Below, in pieces: positions 29,200-38,291 of a DNA stretch of 64,000 nucleotides (positions within the stretch are counted from its first letter, which is position 1; every line of letters begins with the position of its first letter). The notes beneath the pieces were generated by a model. That model saw only the letters and a program-made list of their open reading frames with translations, had not been told where the DNA came from and did no database searches. The position numbers and the translations under genes are program-made. The stretch comes from Streptomyces capitiformicae. Lineage in GTDB: Bacteria > Actinomycetota > Actinomycetes > Streptomycetales > Streptomycetaceae. The stretch spans positions 9,679,486 through 9,743,485 of the forward strand of contig NZ_CP022161.1 of the NCBI RefSeq assembly GCF_002214185.1, written 5' to 3'.

Positions 29200-30789
29200 A
29201 TGAGTACCGCGACGACGGAAAAGGGATCGGCTCCGAAACGGGTGGATCCCGCTGTTCTCTACATATCAGTGACGGTCTCCGCCCTCTTTGTGGCGTGGGG
29301 GGTCTTCTTCACCGACAACCTCGGCTCGGTGGCCGAGGCGACGCTCGCCCGTGTCATCGAGAACTTCGGCTGGCTCTTCGTACTGGCCAGCGCCGGCTTC
29401 GTGCTGCTGGCGGCCGTGCTGGCGTTCAGCCGGTTCGGTTCCATCCGGCTCGGCAAGGACGGTGACCGACCGGAGTTCAGCACCGTCTCCTGGGTGGCGA
29501 TGATGTTCAGCGCCGGCATGGGCATCGGTCTGATGTTCTACGGGGCCAGTGAGCCCCTCATGCGCATGTCCAGCCCGCCGCCGGGAACCGCCGAGGCGGG
29601 AACGGACGACGCGGCCCGGGTGGCATTGGAGTACTCGTATTTCCACTGGGCGATCCATCCCTGGGCGATGTATGCCGTCGCGGGTCTCGCGCTCGCCTAC
29701 TTCGGATTCCGCAAGAGCGGCAACAGCCTGATCAGCTCCGCGTTCCGGCCGCTGATCGGCGACCGGGTGGACGGACCACTGGGCAAGTCCATCGACATTC
29801 TGGCGATCTTCGCCACCCTCTTCGGCTCCGCCGTGTCCCTCGGTCTCGGCGCGTTGCAGATCAACAGCGGTCTGAACTCGCTCTGGGGGATCGACGACTC
29901 CACCGCCCTCGCGGTCTCGATCATCGCGGTCCTCACCCTCATGTTCGTGCTCTCCGCCCTCTCCGGGGTGCATCGCGGCATCCAGTGGCTGAGCAACGGC
30001 AACATGATCCTGGCCGCCCTCCTGCTGCTGTTCGTCTTCGTCGTCGGCCCCACGGTGTTCATCCTGAACAGCCAGACGGAGGCGATGGGCGGCTACCTGG
30101 CCTCGCTCCCGAAGATGAGCTTCATGACCGGAGCCTTCGGCGGCGGTGAATGGCTCTCCGGCTGGACGATCTTCTACTGGGCATGGTGGATCTCCTGGAC
30201 GCCGTTCGTGGGCACGTTCATCGCGCGGATCTCTCGCGGTCGTACGATCCGGGAGTTCATCGTCGGCGTGATCATCGCGCCGAGCGTGGTGAGCGTCGTG
30301 TGGTTCGCGATCCTCGGCGGTACCGCCCTGAACCAGGAACTCCACGGCGGCAAGCTGTCCGAGGCGGTCGCCAAGGGCGAGGAAGCCGGCCTCTTCGCCA
30401 CCCTGGAGAACCTGCCCTGGTTCCCCATCACCTCGGTGGTGGTGATCGTTCTGGTCGGCCTGTTCTTCGTCAGCGGTGCCGACGCGGCCTCCGTGGTGCT
30501 GGGCATGCTCTCCAGCCGGGGCAGTATGAGCCCCAGCCGCCCCGTCGTGATTCTGTGGGGTGTGCTGACCGGTCTGGTCGCGGCCGTGCTGCTGCTCGCC
30601 GGTGGCCTGGAGGCGGTCAAGCAAGTGGCCATCATCGCCGCCTTCCCGTTCCTCTTCGTGATGATCGGGATGTGCGTGTCCCTGGTGAAGGCGCTGAGCG
30701 CCGAGCCCCGCGTGAAACAGCCCGCGGTGCGGGACGACGGCGGCGCGAAGACGCCCGAGTTCCTGGCCGATAAGGAGACCGTGGCCTGA
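29200..30789 (+). CDS. BCCT-family choline/glycine betaine transporter
   Basis: 529-aa, 12-TM secondary carrier. BCCT hallmarks are GMGIGLMFYGASEPL, the HPWAMYAVAGLALAYFGFRK segment, and the aromatic signature WTIFYWAWWISWTPFVGTFI then ARISRGRTIREFIVG. It imports choline, betaine or carnitine by coupling to ion or proton gradients; from context choline or betaine is the likely substrate. It heads the betaine catabolic region. Tandem operator-like sites upstream suggest control with the cluster. Confidence 0.93.
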   Translation: MSTATTEKGSAPKRVDPAVLYISVTVSALFVAWGVFFTDNLGSVAEATLARVIENFGWLFVLASAGFVLLAAVLAFSRFGSIRLGKDGDRPEFSTVSWVAMMFSAGMGIGLMFYGASEPLMRMSSPPPGTAEAGTDDAARVALEYSYFHWAIHPWAMYAVAGLALAYFGFRKSGNSLISSAFRPLIGDRVDGPLGKSIDILAIFATLFGSAVSLGLGALQINSGLNSLWGIDDSTALAVSIIAVLTLMFVLSALSGVHRGIQWLSNGNMILAALLLLFVFVVGPTVFILNSQTEAMGGYLASLPKMSFMTGAFGGGEWLSGWTIFYWAWWISWTPFVGTFIARISRGRTIREFIVGVIIAPSVVSVVWFAILGGTALNQELHGGKLSEAVAKGEEAGLFATLENLPWFPITSVVVIVLVGLFFVSGADAASVVLGMLSSRGSMSPSRPVVILWGVLTGLVAAVLLLAGGLEAVKQVAIIAAFPFLFVMIGMCVSLVKALSAEPRVKQPAVRDDGGAKTPEFLADKETVA

Positions 30790-30851
30790 GCCGCCGCGTG
30801 CACGAATCCTTGACCGCCGCTCGTCCCGTCCACGATGCTTTGTTGCGCCAG

Positions 30852-30884
30852 GTGGGATGCGTGCCGTAATGAGAAACATCCCAC
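30852..30884 (+). promoter_or_regulatory. inverted repeat before the mycothiol dehydrogenase gene
   Basis: GTGGGATG (30852-30859) and CATCCCAC (30877-30884) form a perfect 8-bp inverted repeat with a 17-nt spacer, 29 bp before ATG 30913. It differs from the GTTGC motif, though a GTTGC half-site lies at 30842. Confidence 0.4.
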
Positions 30885-30912
30885 TGGATCTTGTACTAGC
30901 CGAGGAGCAGCC

Positions 30913-31998
30913 ATGACTCATCAGGTCCGTGCGGTCGTCGCGCGAGCGAAGGGCGCACCCGTCAGCCTTGAGACGATCATCGTGCCGGACCCGGGCCCGG
31001 GCGAGGCGCTGGTGAGGATCGAGGCGTGCGGGGTCTGCCACACCGATCTGCACTATCGCGAGGGCGGTATCAACGACGACTTCCCGTTCCTGCTGGGGCA
31101 CGAGGCCGCGGGTGTCGTGGAGTCGGTCGGTGACGGTGTCACCGACATCGCTCCCGGTGACTTCGTCATCCTCAACTGGCGTGCCGTCTGTGGGCAGTGC
31201 CGGGCCTGTCGGCGCGGACGACCGCAGTACTGCTTCGCCACCCACAACGCGAAACAGAAGATGACCTTGACCGATGGCACCGAGTTGTCGCCGGCGCTGG
31301 GCATCGGCGCGTTCGCGGAGAAGACGCTGGTCGCGGCCGGGCAGTGCACCAAGGTCGACCCGGCGGCCTCGGCGGTGGCCGTCGGCCTGCTCGGCTGCGG
31401 CGTCATGGCGGGCATCGGCGCGGCCATCAACACGGGCAACGTCGGGCGCGGTGACAGCGTGGCGGTCATCGGCTGCGGCGGGGTGGGGGACGCGGCGATC
31501 GCCGGATCCCGGCTCGCCGGGGCGGCGAAGATCATCGCTGTCGACATCGACGAGCGCAAACTCGAGACCGCGATGGCGATCGGCGCGACGCACACAGTCA
31601 ACTCCCGGCAGAGCGATCCGGTTGAAGCCATTCGCGAGCTGACCGGCGGCTTCGGTGCCGATGTGGTGATCGAGGCGGTCGGCCGCCCGGAGACGTACAA
31701 GCAGGCCTTCTACGCGCGCGACCTGGCGGGCACGGTCGTCCTCGTCGGTGTGCCCACGCCGGAGATGAAGCTCGAACTGCCGCTGCTGGACGTGTTCGGC
31801 CGGGGCGGCGCGCTCAAGTCGTCCTGGTACGGCGACTGCCTGCCGAGCCGGGACTTCCCGATGCTCGTCGACCTCTATCTCCAGGGCCGTCTGGACCTGG
31901 ACGCCTTCGTCACCGAGACCATCGCGCTGGACGAGGTGGAGAAGGCCTTCGAGCGGATGCACCACGGTGACGTCCTGCGCTCGGTGGTGGTCCTGTGA
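30913..31998 (+). CDS. S-(hydroxymethyl)mycothiol dehydrogenase
   Basis: 361-aa zinc alcohol dehydrogenase of the mycothiol-dependent formaldehyde dehydrogenase type. Catalytic zinc ligands are in [11 protein letters not shown] and [10 protein letters not shown]. The structural zinc lobe has four cysteines, [15 protein letters not shown]. The NAD fold has [20 protein letters not shown]. It oxidises the adduct of formaldehyde with mycothiol. Formaldehyde arises from oxidative demethylation of glycine betaine and dimethylglycine, which explains its place in the cluster. GAGGAG precedes ATG 30913. Confidence 0.92.
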   Translation: MTHQVRAVVARAKGAPVSLETIIVPDPGPGEALVRIEACGVCHTDLHYREGGINDDFPFLLGHEAAGVVESVGDGVTDIAPGDFVILNWRAVCGQCRACRRGRPQYCFATHNAKQKMTLTDGTELSPALGIGAFAEKTLVAAGQCTKVDPAASAVAVGLLGCGVMAGIGAAINTGNVGRGDSVAVIGCGGVGDAAIAGSRLAGAAKIIAVDIDERKLETAMAIGATHTVNSRQSDPVEAIRELTGGFGADVVIEAVGRPETYKQAFYARDLAGTVVLVGVPTPEMKLELPLLDVFGRGGALKSSWYGDCLPSRDFPMLVDLYLQGRLDLDAFVTETIALDEVEKAFERMHHGDVLRSVVVL

Positions 31999-32630
31999 CG
32001 GCCGGCGCTCGTATCGAACACCTCGTCACGTCAGGAACGTTCTCGCTGGACGGCGGTACCTGGGACGTCGACAACAACGTGTGGATCGTCGGCGACGACA
32101 GCGAGGCGGTCGTCATCGACGCCGCGCACGACGCCGCCGCGATCGCCGATGCCCTCGGCGACCGCACCCTGCGGGCCATCGTGTGCACCCACGCCCACAA
32201 CGACCACATCGACGCCGCGCCCGCACTCGCGGCGCGCACCGGCGCCCCGATCCTGCTCCACGGCGACGACCTGCCGCTGTGGAAGCAGACTCACCCGGAC
32301 CGGATGCCCGACGGCGACCTGGCCGACGGTCAGGTGCTCACGGTGGCCGGTGTCGAGCTGACCGTGCTGCACACGCCGGGTCACGCCCCAGGCGCGGTGT
32401 GCCTGTATGCGCCGGCCCTGACGGCCCTCTTCAGCGGCGACACCCTCTTCGCGGGCGGACCGGGGGCGACGGGAAGGTCGTACAGCGACTTCCCGACCAT
32501 CGTCGACTCCATCCGGGACCGGCTGTTGACGCTGCCGGGCGACACCGTCGTGCACACCGGTCATGGGGAGACGACCAGTATCGGCACAGAGGCACCGCAC
32601 TTGCAGGAGTGGATCGACCGCGGCTTCTGA
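31995..32630 (+). CDS. MBL-fold hydrolase, likely S-formylmycothiol processing
   Basis: 211-aa metallo-beta-lactamase-fold protein with the metal motif THAHNDHID, then [22 protein letters not shown] and a final [11 protein letters not shown] 31995 overlaps the dehydrogenase stop as GTGA, indicating translational coupling. In actinomycetes this gene pair handles formaldehyde: the dehydrogenase makes S-formylmycothiol and the hydrolase plausibly releases formate. The exact substrate is inferred from context. Confidence 0.88.
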   Translation: MTAGARIEHLVTSGTFSLDGGTWDVDNNVWIVGDDSEAVVIDAAHDAAAIADALGDRTLRAIVCTHAHNDHIDAAPALAARTGAPILLHGDDLPLWKQTHPDRMPDGDLADGQVLTVAGVELTVLHTPGHAPGAVCLYAPALTALFSGDTLFAGGPGATGRSYSDFPTIVDSIRDRLLTLPGDTVVHTGHGETTSIGTEAPHLQEWIDRGF

Positions 32631-32654
32631 CCCACCGCCCGTCGAACCGCGCAC

Positions 32655-32692
32655 GCCCGCCTCCTCGGCCCTTTCGGGACGAGGAGGCGGGC
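32655..32692 (+). terminator. terminator after the formaldehyde detoxification pair
   Basis: Perfect 13-bp stem GCCCGCCTCCTCG / CGAGGAGGCGGGC with a 12-nt loop, 24 bp after the stop codon. Confidence 0.85.
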
Positions 32693-32744
32693 TGCCTGTA
32701 TGTGCCCCCCGAGAGACCCACCATTGTTGTTTATCGCGCAGCAG

Positions 32745-32844
32745 GTTGCGTAAAGAGCAACTCGCACGGTCCGGCTTTCGTGGCCTATGGATGCCTTGAC
32801 AAGGGTTCAGGGCGACCTCAGACTGATGTTGCGCTTACCGCAAT
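32745..32844 (+). promoter_or_regulatory. two GTTGC-N7-GCAAY operator-like sites before the Rieske ferredoxin
   Basis: GTTGC-GTAAAGA-GCAAC (32745-32761) and GTTGC-GCTTACC-GCAAT (32828-32844). The first is nearly identical to the site at 46202 including the flanking CTCG. They lie 111 and 28 bp before the ferredoxin start. Confidence 0.65.
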
Positions 32845-32871
32845 CCGTTTCGCTATACGCACCGAGGTGTC

Positions 32872-33234
32872 ATGATGATTCCCGCGTGCCGTCTCGCGGA
32901 TCTCCCGCGAGGTGAGGCCTTCCGGCTCGACATCGATCCGCCGGTCTCGGTGTTCCACACCGACGACGGCGAACTCTTCGCCATCGACGACACCTGCACC
33001 CACCAGGACGCCTCGCTCGCCGACGGCTGGCTGGAGGGCTGCGAGGTGGAATGCCCGCTGCATGCCTCGAAGTTCGACCTGAGGACCGGTGCCTGCGACG
33101 CCCCGCCGGCCAAACTCCCCGTCCGGACCCATGAGGTCGTCGTCGAGGACGGCATGATCCACGTCCGGCTGTCCACGGCCGCCCCCAACCTGCCGCCTTG
33201 CATCTCGGCCCGGCTCGCCGGGGGAGTCGCGTGA
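32872..33234 (+). CDS. Rieske-type ferredoxin of the betaine demethylase system
   Basis: 120-aa small Rieske [2Fe-2S] protein. Ligands are C42-T-H44 (DDTCTHQDASLADG) and C61-P-L-H64 (VECPLHASKFD). It would carry electrons from the flavoprotein encoded immediately downstream (overlapping by GTGA) to the Rieske oxygenase at 34525. The usual GbcB partner in Proteobacteria is a single flavin-ferredoxin reductase; here the task is split between two proteins. The ATG at 32872 or 32875 may be used. Confidence 0.9.
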   Translation: MMIPACRLADLPRGEAFRLDIDPPVSVFHTDDGELFAIDDTCTHQDASLADGWLEGCEVECPLHASKFDLRTGACDAPPAKLPVRTHEVVVEDGMIHVRLSTAAPNLPPCISARLAGGVA

Positions 33235-34394
33235 GGACGGTCGCCGTGGTCGGGGCCTCGCTGGCCGGACTGTCGGCGGCCCGCTCGCTGCGGAAGCAGG
33301 GCTACGACGGGCGGCTCGTCGTCATCGGGGGCGAGCTCCACCGCCCGTACGACAGGCCCCCGCTGTCCAAGGAGTTCCTCGCCGGCACCATCGGCGAGGC
33401 GGACCTCGCGCTGGAGTCGGAGGGCGAGGACCTGGGGGCGGAGTGGCTGCTCGGCACCCGCGCCACCGGACTCGACCGTATGGACCGCGCCGTCCGGCTC
33501 GCCGACGGCCGGGAGGTGCGCGCGGACGGCATCGTCATCGCGACCGGCGCCGCCGCGCGCACTCTGCCCGGCTCCGAGGGGTTGGCCGGGGTGCACCTCC
33601 TGCGCACCCTGGACGACGCCCGCGCCCTGCGGGACGAACTGGCTCGTGGCGGACGGCTGGTGGTGATCGGCGGCGGGTTCGTGGGTGCGGAGGTCGCCTC
33701 CACCGCGTACGCCCTCGGGCTCGATGTGACGGTGATCGAGGCGGCCCCGACGCCGCTCGCCGGACCGCTCGGCGAGACCATGGGCGGTGTTGTCTCCGCT
33801 CTTCACGCGGACCACGGCGTACGTCTGTTGTGCGGCGTGGGGGTCAAGGGGCTGAGCGGCGAGCGTCAGGTGAATGCCGTCCTGCTGGAGGACGGCCGTA
33901 CCGTCCCCGCCGACACGGTCGTCGTCGGAGTCGGCGCACGGCCGTGCGTCGAGTGGCTGGAGGGCTCGGGAGTCGCGCTCGAAAACGGCGTCAAGTGCGG
34001 TGTGGACGGCCGCACCAGCCTGGCCGGCGTGGTCGCTGTCGGCGACTGCGCCAACTGGTACGACCCTCGTGCGGCCACCCATCGCCGCGTCGAGCACTGG
34101 ACCGGCGCACGCGAGCGCCCCGACGCCGCCGTCGCGACCCTGCTGTCCGGGGGCGCGGCCGAGCCGGGTGTGCCCCGGCCGCCGTACTTCTGGTCGGACC
34201 AGTACGGCGTGAAGATCCAGTTCGTCGGTCACGCGGCCGGTGCCGACAGCCTGACCATCGAGGAAGGCACCCCGGACGACCGTAACGTCCTGGCCGTCTA
34301 CCGGCGTGCCGGTCATCCGGTCGCCGTGCTCGGGATGAACCAGCCGCGGCTGTTCACCCGCTGGCGCAAGCAGCTCGCCCTCGTGACTTCTTGA
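33231..34394 (+). CDS. FAD-dependent ferredoxin reductase
   Basis: 387-aa pyridine nucleotide-disulfide-type reductase. The FAD site is VAVVGASLAGLSAARSLRKQ, the NAD(P)H site VVIGGGFVGAEVASTAYALG, and the second FAD motif GVVAVGDCANW. PYDRPPLSKEFL is diagnostic for the ferredoxin-reductase subfamily of oxygenase systems. It overlaps the ferredoxin gene by 4 bp (GTGA), so the two are translationally coupled. Role: pass electrons from NAD(P)H to the Rieske ferredoxin. Confidence 0.92.
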   Translation: MRTVAVVGASLAGLSAARSLRKQGYDGRLVVIGGELHRPYDRPPLSKEFLAGTIGEADLALESEGEDLGAEWLLGTRATGLDRMDRAVRLADGREVRADGIVIATGAAARTLPGSEGLAGVHLLRTLDDARALRDELARGGRLVVIGGGFVGAEVASTAYALGLDVTVIEAAPTPLAGPLGETMGGVVSALHADHGVRLLCGVGVKGLSGERQVNAVLLEDGRTVPADTVVVGVGARPCVEWLEGSGVALENGVKCGVDGRTSLAGVVAVGDCANWYDPRAATHRRVEHWTGARERPDAAVATLLSGGAAEPGVPRPPYFWSDQYGVKIQFVGHAAGADSLTIEEGTPDDRNVLAVYRRAGHPVAVLGMNQPRLFTRWRKQLALVTS

Positions 34395-34414
34395 CACCGC
34401 CCCCGAGGCATCTC

Positions 34415-34443
34415 ATGCTGCGGTTGCATATCACGCGCAGCAT
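34415..34443 (+). promoter_or_regulatory. operator-like sites before the betaine demethylase oxygenase
   Basis: An 8-bp inverted repeat ATGCTGCG / CGCAGCAT (34415-34422, 34436-34443) encloses GTTGC-ATATCAC-GCGCA (34423-34439), a member of the cluster motif very like 29104-29120. It lies about 85 bp before the GTG at 34525. Confidence 0.55.
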
Positions 34444-34524
34444 TTCGCATGACACAACGCCGTCCGGAGTCGCTCTTCCCGGCGCGTGAATGACCGATCC
34501 ACGACGTTCTCCGAGGAGTGCCCT

Positions 34525-35658
34525 GTGACCTCGACCGGCCTGCCGGACAGCCTGATCGCCACCCTCCCCGGCTCCTCCTACACGGATCCCGAGATTTTCG
34601 CCCAGGAGCAGGAGCGCATATTCGAGACCATGTGGTTCTGCGTCGCCCGGTCGTCCGACCTGGCGAAGCCCGGCGCCTTCCGTACCGTCGACGTGGGCCG
34701 CGAGAGCATCCTCGTCACCCGGGCGCGGGACAACTCGATCCGCGCGTACTTCAATGTGTGCCGGCATCGCGGAGCCAAGCTCTGCACGGAGGAGACCGGC
34801 GAGGTCAAAAGGGCCTTCCAGTGCCCGTACCACGCCTGGACCTATGACCTGAACGGCAAGCTCGTCGCGGCGCCCAACCTCACCAAGATGCCCGACGTCG
34901 GCCGCACCGAATATGGCCTGGTGAGTGTGGCGGTGCGTGAGTGGCTCGGCTATGTCTGGGTCTGCCTGGCCGAGAATCCGCCCCCGTTCGAGGAGGACGT
35001 CATCGGCGAGGTCGTCGCCCGGCTCGGCGACGTCGAGTCGATCGACCGCTACGACATCGACAACCTCTCCGTCGGCAAGCGGATCGTCTACGACGTCAAG
35101 GCGAACTGGAAGCTCATCATCGAGAACTTCATGGAGTGCTACCACTGCGCCACCATCCACCCGGAACTCACCGAAGTGCTCCCTGAGTTCGCGGACGGTT
35201 ACGCCGCCCAGTACTACGTCGGCCACGGCGCCGAGTTCGGCGAGGACGTCCAGGGCTTCACCGTCGACGGCTCCGAGGGCCTGGACCGCATTCCCGGGGT
35301 CGCCGAGGACCAGGACCGTCGCTACTACGCGATCACCGTCAAGCCGCAGGTCTTCATCAACCTCGTCCCCGACCATGTGATCTTCCACCGTATGTACCCG
35401 GTGGCCGTCGACCGGACGATCGTCGAGTGCGACTGGCTCTATCTCCCGCACGTCGTCGAGAGCGGCAAGGACGTCAGCCGGTCCGTGGAGCTCTTCCACC
35501 GCGTCAATCAGCAGGACTTCGACGCCTGCGAGCGCACACAGCCCGGAATGTACTCCCGGATGTACGCCAAGGGCGGTGTGCTGGTGCCCAGCGAGCATCA
35601 CATCGGCGCGTTCCACGACTGGGTCAACGAGCGCCTGGGCGCCCAACAGGCCCAGTAG
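34525..35658 (+). CDS. Rieske non-heme iron oxygenase, probable glycine betaine monooxygenase
   Basis: 377-aa oxygenase alpha subunit. The Rieske cluster is C79-R-H81 ... C100-P-Y-H103 (FNVCRHRGAKLC; FQCPYHAW). The mononuclear iron site has ENFMECYHCATIHPEL (His207, His212). Closest in layout to GbcA/choline-monooxygenase-like enzymes, which demethylate glycine betaine to dimethylglycine plus formaldehyde. A choline monooxygenase is less likely because BetA and BetB are also present. GTG 34525 has GAGGAG 7 nt upstream. Confidence 0.88.
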   Translation: MTSTGLPDSLIATLPGSSYTDPEIFAQEQERIFETMWFCVARSSDLAKPGAFRTVDVGRESILVTRARDNSIRAYFNVCRHRGAKLCTEETGEVKRAFQCPYHAWTYDLNGKLVAAPNLTKMPDVGRTEYGLVSVAVREWLGYVWVCLAENPPPFEEDVIGEVVARLGDVESIDRYDIDNLSVGKRIVYDVKANWKLIIENFMECYHCATIHPELTEVLPEFADGYAAQYYVGHGAEFGEDVQGFTVDGSEGLDRIPGVAEDQDRRYYAITVKPQVFINLVPDHVIFHRMYPVAVDRTIVECDWLYLPHVVESGKDVSRSVELFHRVNQQDFDACERTQPGMYSRMYAKGGVLVPSEHHIGAFHDWVNERLGAQQAQ

Positions 35659-35668
35659 CGCAGGCCGC

Positions 35669-36466
35669 TCAGCCCAGGTACCCCATGCGGTGGCTGATCT
35701 CCTCCGCACCCTTGAGCAGTACGGGGGCGAGTTCGTGCAGACGTTCCTCGGTGAGCCGGTACGACGGACCGGAGGCGCTCACCGCTGCCACGACCTCGCC
35801 CTCCCGGTTGCGAATCGGGGCGGCCATGGCGTGCAGGCCCAGCTCCAACTCCTCCAGCGCCCAGGCGTAGCCGCGCTCGCGGGCCTCGGCGAGGTTCTTC
35901 TCGAGCTTCGTCCTCGCGGTGATGGTGTGCGGGGTGACCTTCTTCAGGCCGCTCGCGGTCAGCAGCGCGGCTCGCTCCTGCGTGCGGAGGTGGGCCAGCA
36001 GGACCTTCCCGCTGGACGTGGCGTGCAGCGGGGTCAGCTGGCCGACCCAGTTCTGCGCGGTCACGGCCCCCGGGCCGCGCACCTGGTACAGGTTGACGGC
36101 GTAATGCTCCTGCAGGACAGCGATGTTGACGGTCTCGCCGATCTCCTCGGCCAGCGCCTCACAGACCGGGCGGCTCTGCTGGGTGATGTCGATGCGGCCG
36201 GTGACCGCGCCGGCCAGGCGCACGATGCCGAAGCCCAGACGGTACTTGCCGCGCTCGCCCGCCTGCTCCACCAGACCGCGTGCCTCCAGAGCGCCGAGCA
36301 GCCGGAAGGCGGTGGACTTGTGCACATCTATCTCGGCCGCCACCTCGCTGACGCCAGCCTCGCCGCGTCGGGCCAGGATCTCCAGGACGCTGATGGCGCG
36401 GTCGACCGACTGCACGCCCCCGGTGGGGGCGTTCGAGTTTTCGGTGTCTTCGCTGTGGTTGCTCAC
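35669..36466 (-). CDS. IclR-family regulator of the betaine cluster
   Basis: 265-aa protein. The N-terminal winged helix-turn-helix is VQSVDRAISVLEILARRGEA, then VSEVAAEIDVHKSTAFRLLG. The C-terminal IclR effector domain includes LTPLHATSSGKVLLAHL and MAAPIRNREGEVVAAVSASG. It is convergent with the oxygenase gene and divergent from betA. Its own promoter region contains a perfect GTTGC-N7-GCAAC site, so autoregulation and control of the whole cluster are likely. Effector may be betaine, choline or dimethylglycine; not deducible. GTG 36466 starts VSNHSEDTENSN. Confidence 0.92.
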   Translation of the reverse strand: MSNHSEDTENSNAPTGGVQSVDRAISVLEILARRGEAGVSEVAAEIDVHKSTAFRLLGALEARGLVEQAGERGKYRLGFGIVRLAGAVTGRIDITQQSRPVCEALAEEIGETVNIAVLQEHYAVNLYQVRGPGAVTAQNWVGQLTPLHATSSGKVLLAHLRTQERAALLTASGLKKVTPHTITARTKLEKNLAEARERGYAWALEELELGLHAMAAPIRNREGEVVAAVSASGPSYRLTEERLHELAPVLLKGAEEISHRMGYLG

Positions 36467-36517
36467 AGCGAAACTATATCCGTAGTAAACAACACTTCTG
36501 CAAGTAACAGGCGCGTA

Positions 36518-36549
36518 GTGAAGACTTCACAAGTTGCGCCTCCCGCAAC
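36518..36549. promoter_or_regulatory. iclR-betA divergent operator region
   Basis: GTGAAG-A-CTTCAC palindrome (36518-36530) followed by GTTGC-GCCTCCC-GCAAC (36533-36549), the latter a perfect copy of the cluster motif. It sits between the divergent starts at 36466 and 36618. Confidence 0.65.
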
Positions 36550-36617
36550 CTGGTGCATATAGCGACACCGGGACTAGCATGCCTCGCGTATCTATGGCGC
36601 GAGCGAGACGAGGCACC

Positions 36618-38288
36618 ATGGTTCCCCTGCAGTACGACTTCGTCATTGTCGGTGGTGGATCCGCCGGCAGTGCACTTGCGAACAGACTCTCCGCTGACCC
36701 GGCGAACCGGGTGCTGGTGCTGGAGGCGGGCCGGTCCGACTATCCGTGGGACGTCTTCATTCACATGCCCGCGGCGCTGACCTATCCGATCGGCAGCCGC
36801 TTCTACGACTGGAAGTACGAGTCCGAGCCCGAACCCCATATGGGCGGCCGGCGTATCTATCACGCGCGCGGCAAGGTGCTGGGCGGCTCCAGCAGCATCA
36901 ACGGCATGATCTTCCAGCGCGGCAACCCCCTGGACTACGAACGCTGGGCCGCCGACCCTGGCATGGAGACCTGGGACTACGCGCACTGTCTGCCCTACTT
37001 CCGGCGGATGGAGAACTGCCTCGCCGCCGACCCGGACGACGAGTTCCGCGGCCACGACGGGCCCCTCGTCCTCGAACGCGGCCCCGCGACCAATCCGCTC
37101 TTCACCGCCTTCCAGAAGGCCACCGAGGAGGCCGGGTACGCCCCGACGGACGATGTCAACGGCTATCGGCAGGAAGGTTTCGCCAAGTTCGACCGCAATG
37201 TCCACCGCGGACGCCGGCTGTCGGCCTCGAAGGCGTACCTCAAACCCGTGATGAAACGGCCGAACCTCACGGTCAGGACCCGCGCCCTCGTCACCCGCGT
37301 CCTCTTCGAGGGCAAGCGGGCCGTCGGAGTCGAGTTCCGGCGTGGGCGAGGCGCGCTCCAGCAGGTCCGCGCCAAGGAGGTCATCCTCTGCGGCGGCGCG
37401 ATCAACTCCCCGCAGCTGCTGCAACTCTCCGGTGTCGGCAACGCCGAGGAGTTGAGCGCCCTCGGCATCGACGTCGTGCACGATCTGCCGGGTGTCGGCG
37501 AGAACATGCAGGACCACCTGGAGGTCTACGTCCAGTACGCCTGCAAGCAGCCCGTCTCCATGCAGCCGTACATGGCCAAGTGGCGCGCCCCCTTCATCGG
37601 GCTGCAGTGGCTCTTCCGCAAGGGGCCGGCGGCCACCAACCACTTCGAGGCCGGCGGCTTCGCCCGCAGCAACGAGGACGTGGACTACCCCAACCTGATG
37701 TTCCACTTCCTGCCCGTCGCGGTCCGCTACGACGGCTCCTCACCCTCCGGCGGCCATGGCTACCAGGTGCACGTGGGCCCCATGTACTCCGACGCCATCG
37801 GCTCGGTGAAGATCAGGAGCAAGGACCCGCGCGAGCACCCCGCGCTGCGCTTCAACTACCTCTCCACCGAGCAGGACCGCCGCGAATGGGTCGAGGCGAT
37901 CCGCGTGGCCCGCAAGCTCCTGAACCAGCCCGCGCTGGCGCCTTACAACGGTGGGGAGCTTTCGCCCGGGCCGAAGGTGGAGTCGGACGAGGAGATCCTC
38001 GCCTGGGTCGCAAAGGAGGGCGAGACCGCGCTGCATCCGTCCTGCACCTGCAAGATGGGCACCGATGAGATGGCCGTCGTCGACCCCACGAGCATGCGGG
38101 TCCACGGTCTGGAGGGCCTGCGCGTCGTCGACGCCTCCGTGATGCCGTACGTCACCAACGGCAACATCTACGCGCCGGTGATGATGATCGCCGAGAAGGC
38201 CGCCGACCTGATCCTCGGCAATCAGCCGCTACCGCCGTCGAAGGCCGCGTACTACCGCCACCGCGACGCCCAGAGTCAGCCGGGATAG
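36618..38288 (+). CDS. betA: choline dehydrogenase (GMC oxidoreductase)
   Basis: 556-aa flavoprotein, the same size as E. coli BetA. It has the FAD site [18 protein letters not shown], the GMC signatures [14 protein letters not shown] and [16 protein letters not shown], and the active-site region [17 protein letters not shown] then [20 protein letters not shown]. It oxidises choline to betaine aldehyde at the membrane. ATG 36618 has GAGG upstream. The following MetF-like gene starts 3 bp after its stop. Confidence 0.9.
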   Translation: MVPLQYDFVIVGGGSAGSALANRLSADPANRVLVLEAGRSDYPWDVFIHMPAALTYPIGSRFYDWKYESEPEPHMGGRRIYHARGKVLGGSSSINGMIFQRGNPLDYERWAADPGMETWDYAHCLPYFRRMENCLAADPDDEFRGHDGPLVLERGPATNPLFTAFQKATEEAGYAPTDDVNGYRQEGFAKFDRNVHRGRRLSASKAYLKPVMKRPNLTVRTRALVTRVLFEGKRAVGVEFRRGRGALQQVRAKEVILCGGAINSPQLLQLSGVGNAEELSALGIDVVHDLPGVGENMQDHLEVYVQYACKQPVSMQPYMAKWRAPFIGLQWLFRKGPAATNHFEAGGFARSNEDVDYPNLMFHFLPVAVRYDGSSPSGGHGYQVHVGPMYSDAIGSVKIRSKDPREHPALRFNYLSTEQDRREWVEAIRVARKLLNQPALAPYNGGELSPGPKVESDEEILAWVAKEGETALHPSCTCKMGTDEMAVVDPTSMRVHGLEGLRVVDASVMPYVTNGNIYAPVMMIAEKAADLILGNQPLPPSKAAYYRHRDAQSQPG

Positions 38289-38291
38289 ACG

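Noticed and set aside
29266..31965. 899-codon frame opposite the BCCT and dehydrogenase genes
   Set aside because: Spans two well-supported genes plus their intergenic region; His/Arg/Gly-rich noise.
36518..36530. GTGAAG-A-CTTCAC palindrome as the main IclR operator
   Set aside because: It occurs only here, whereas GTTGC-N7-GCAAC recurs across the cluster; kept as an accessory feature.
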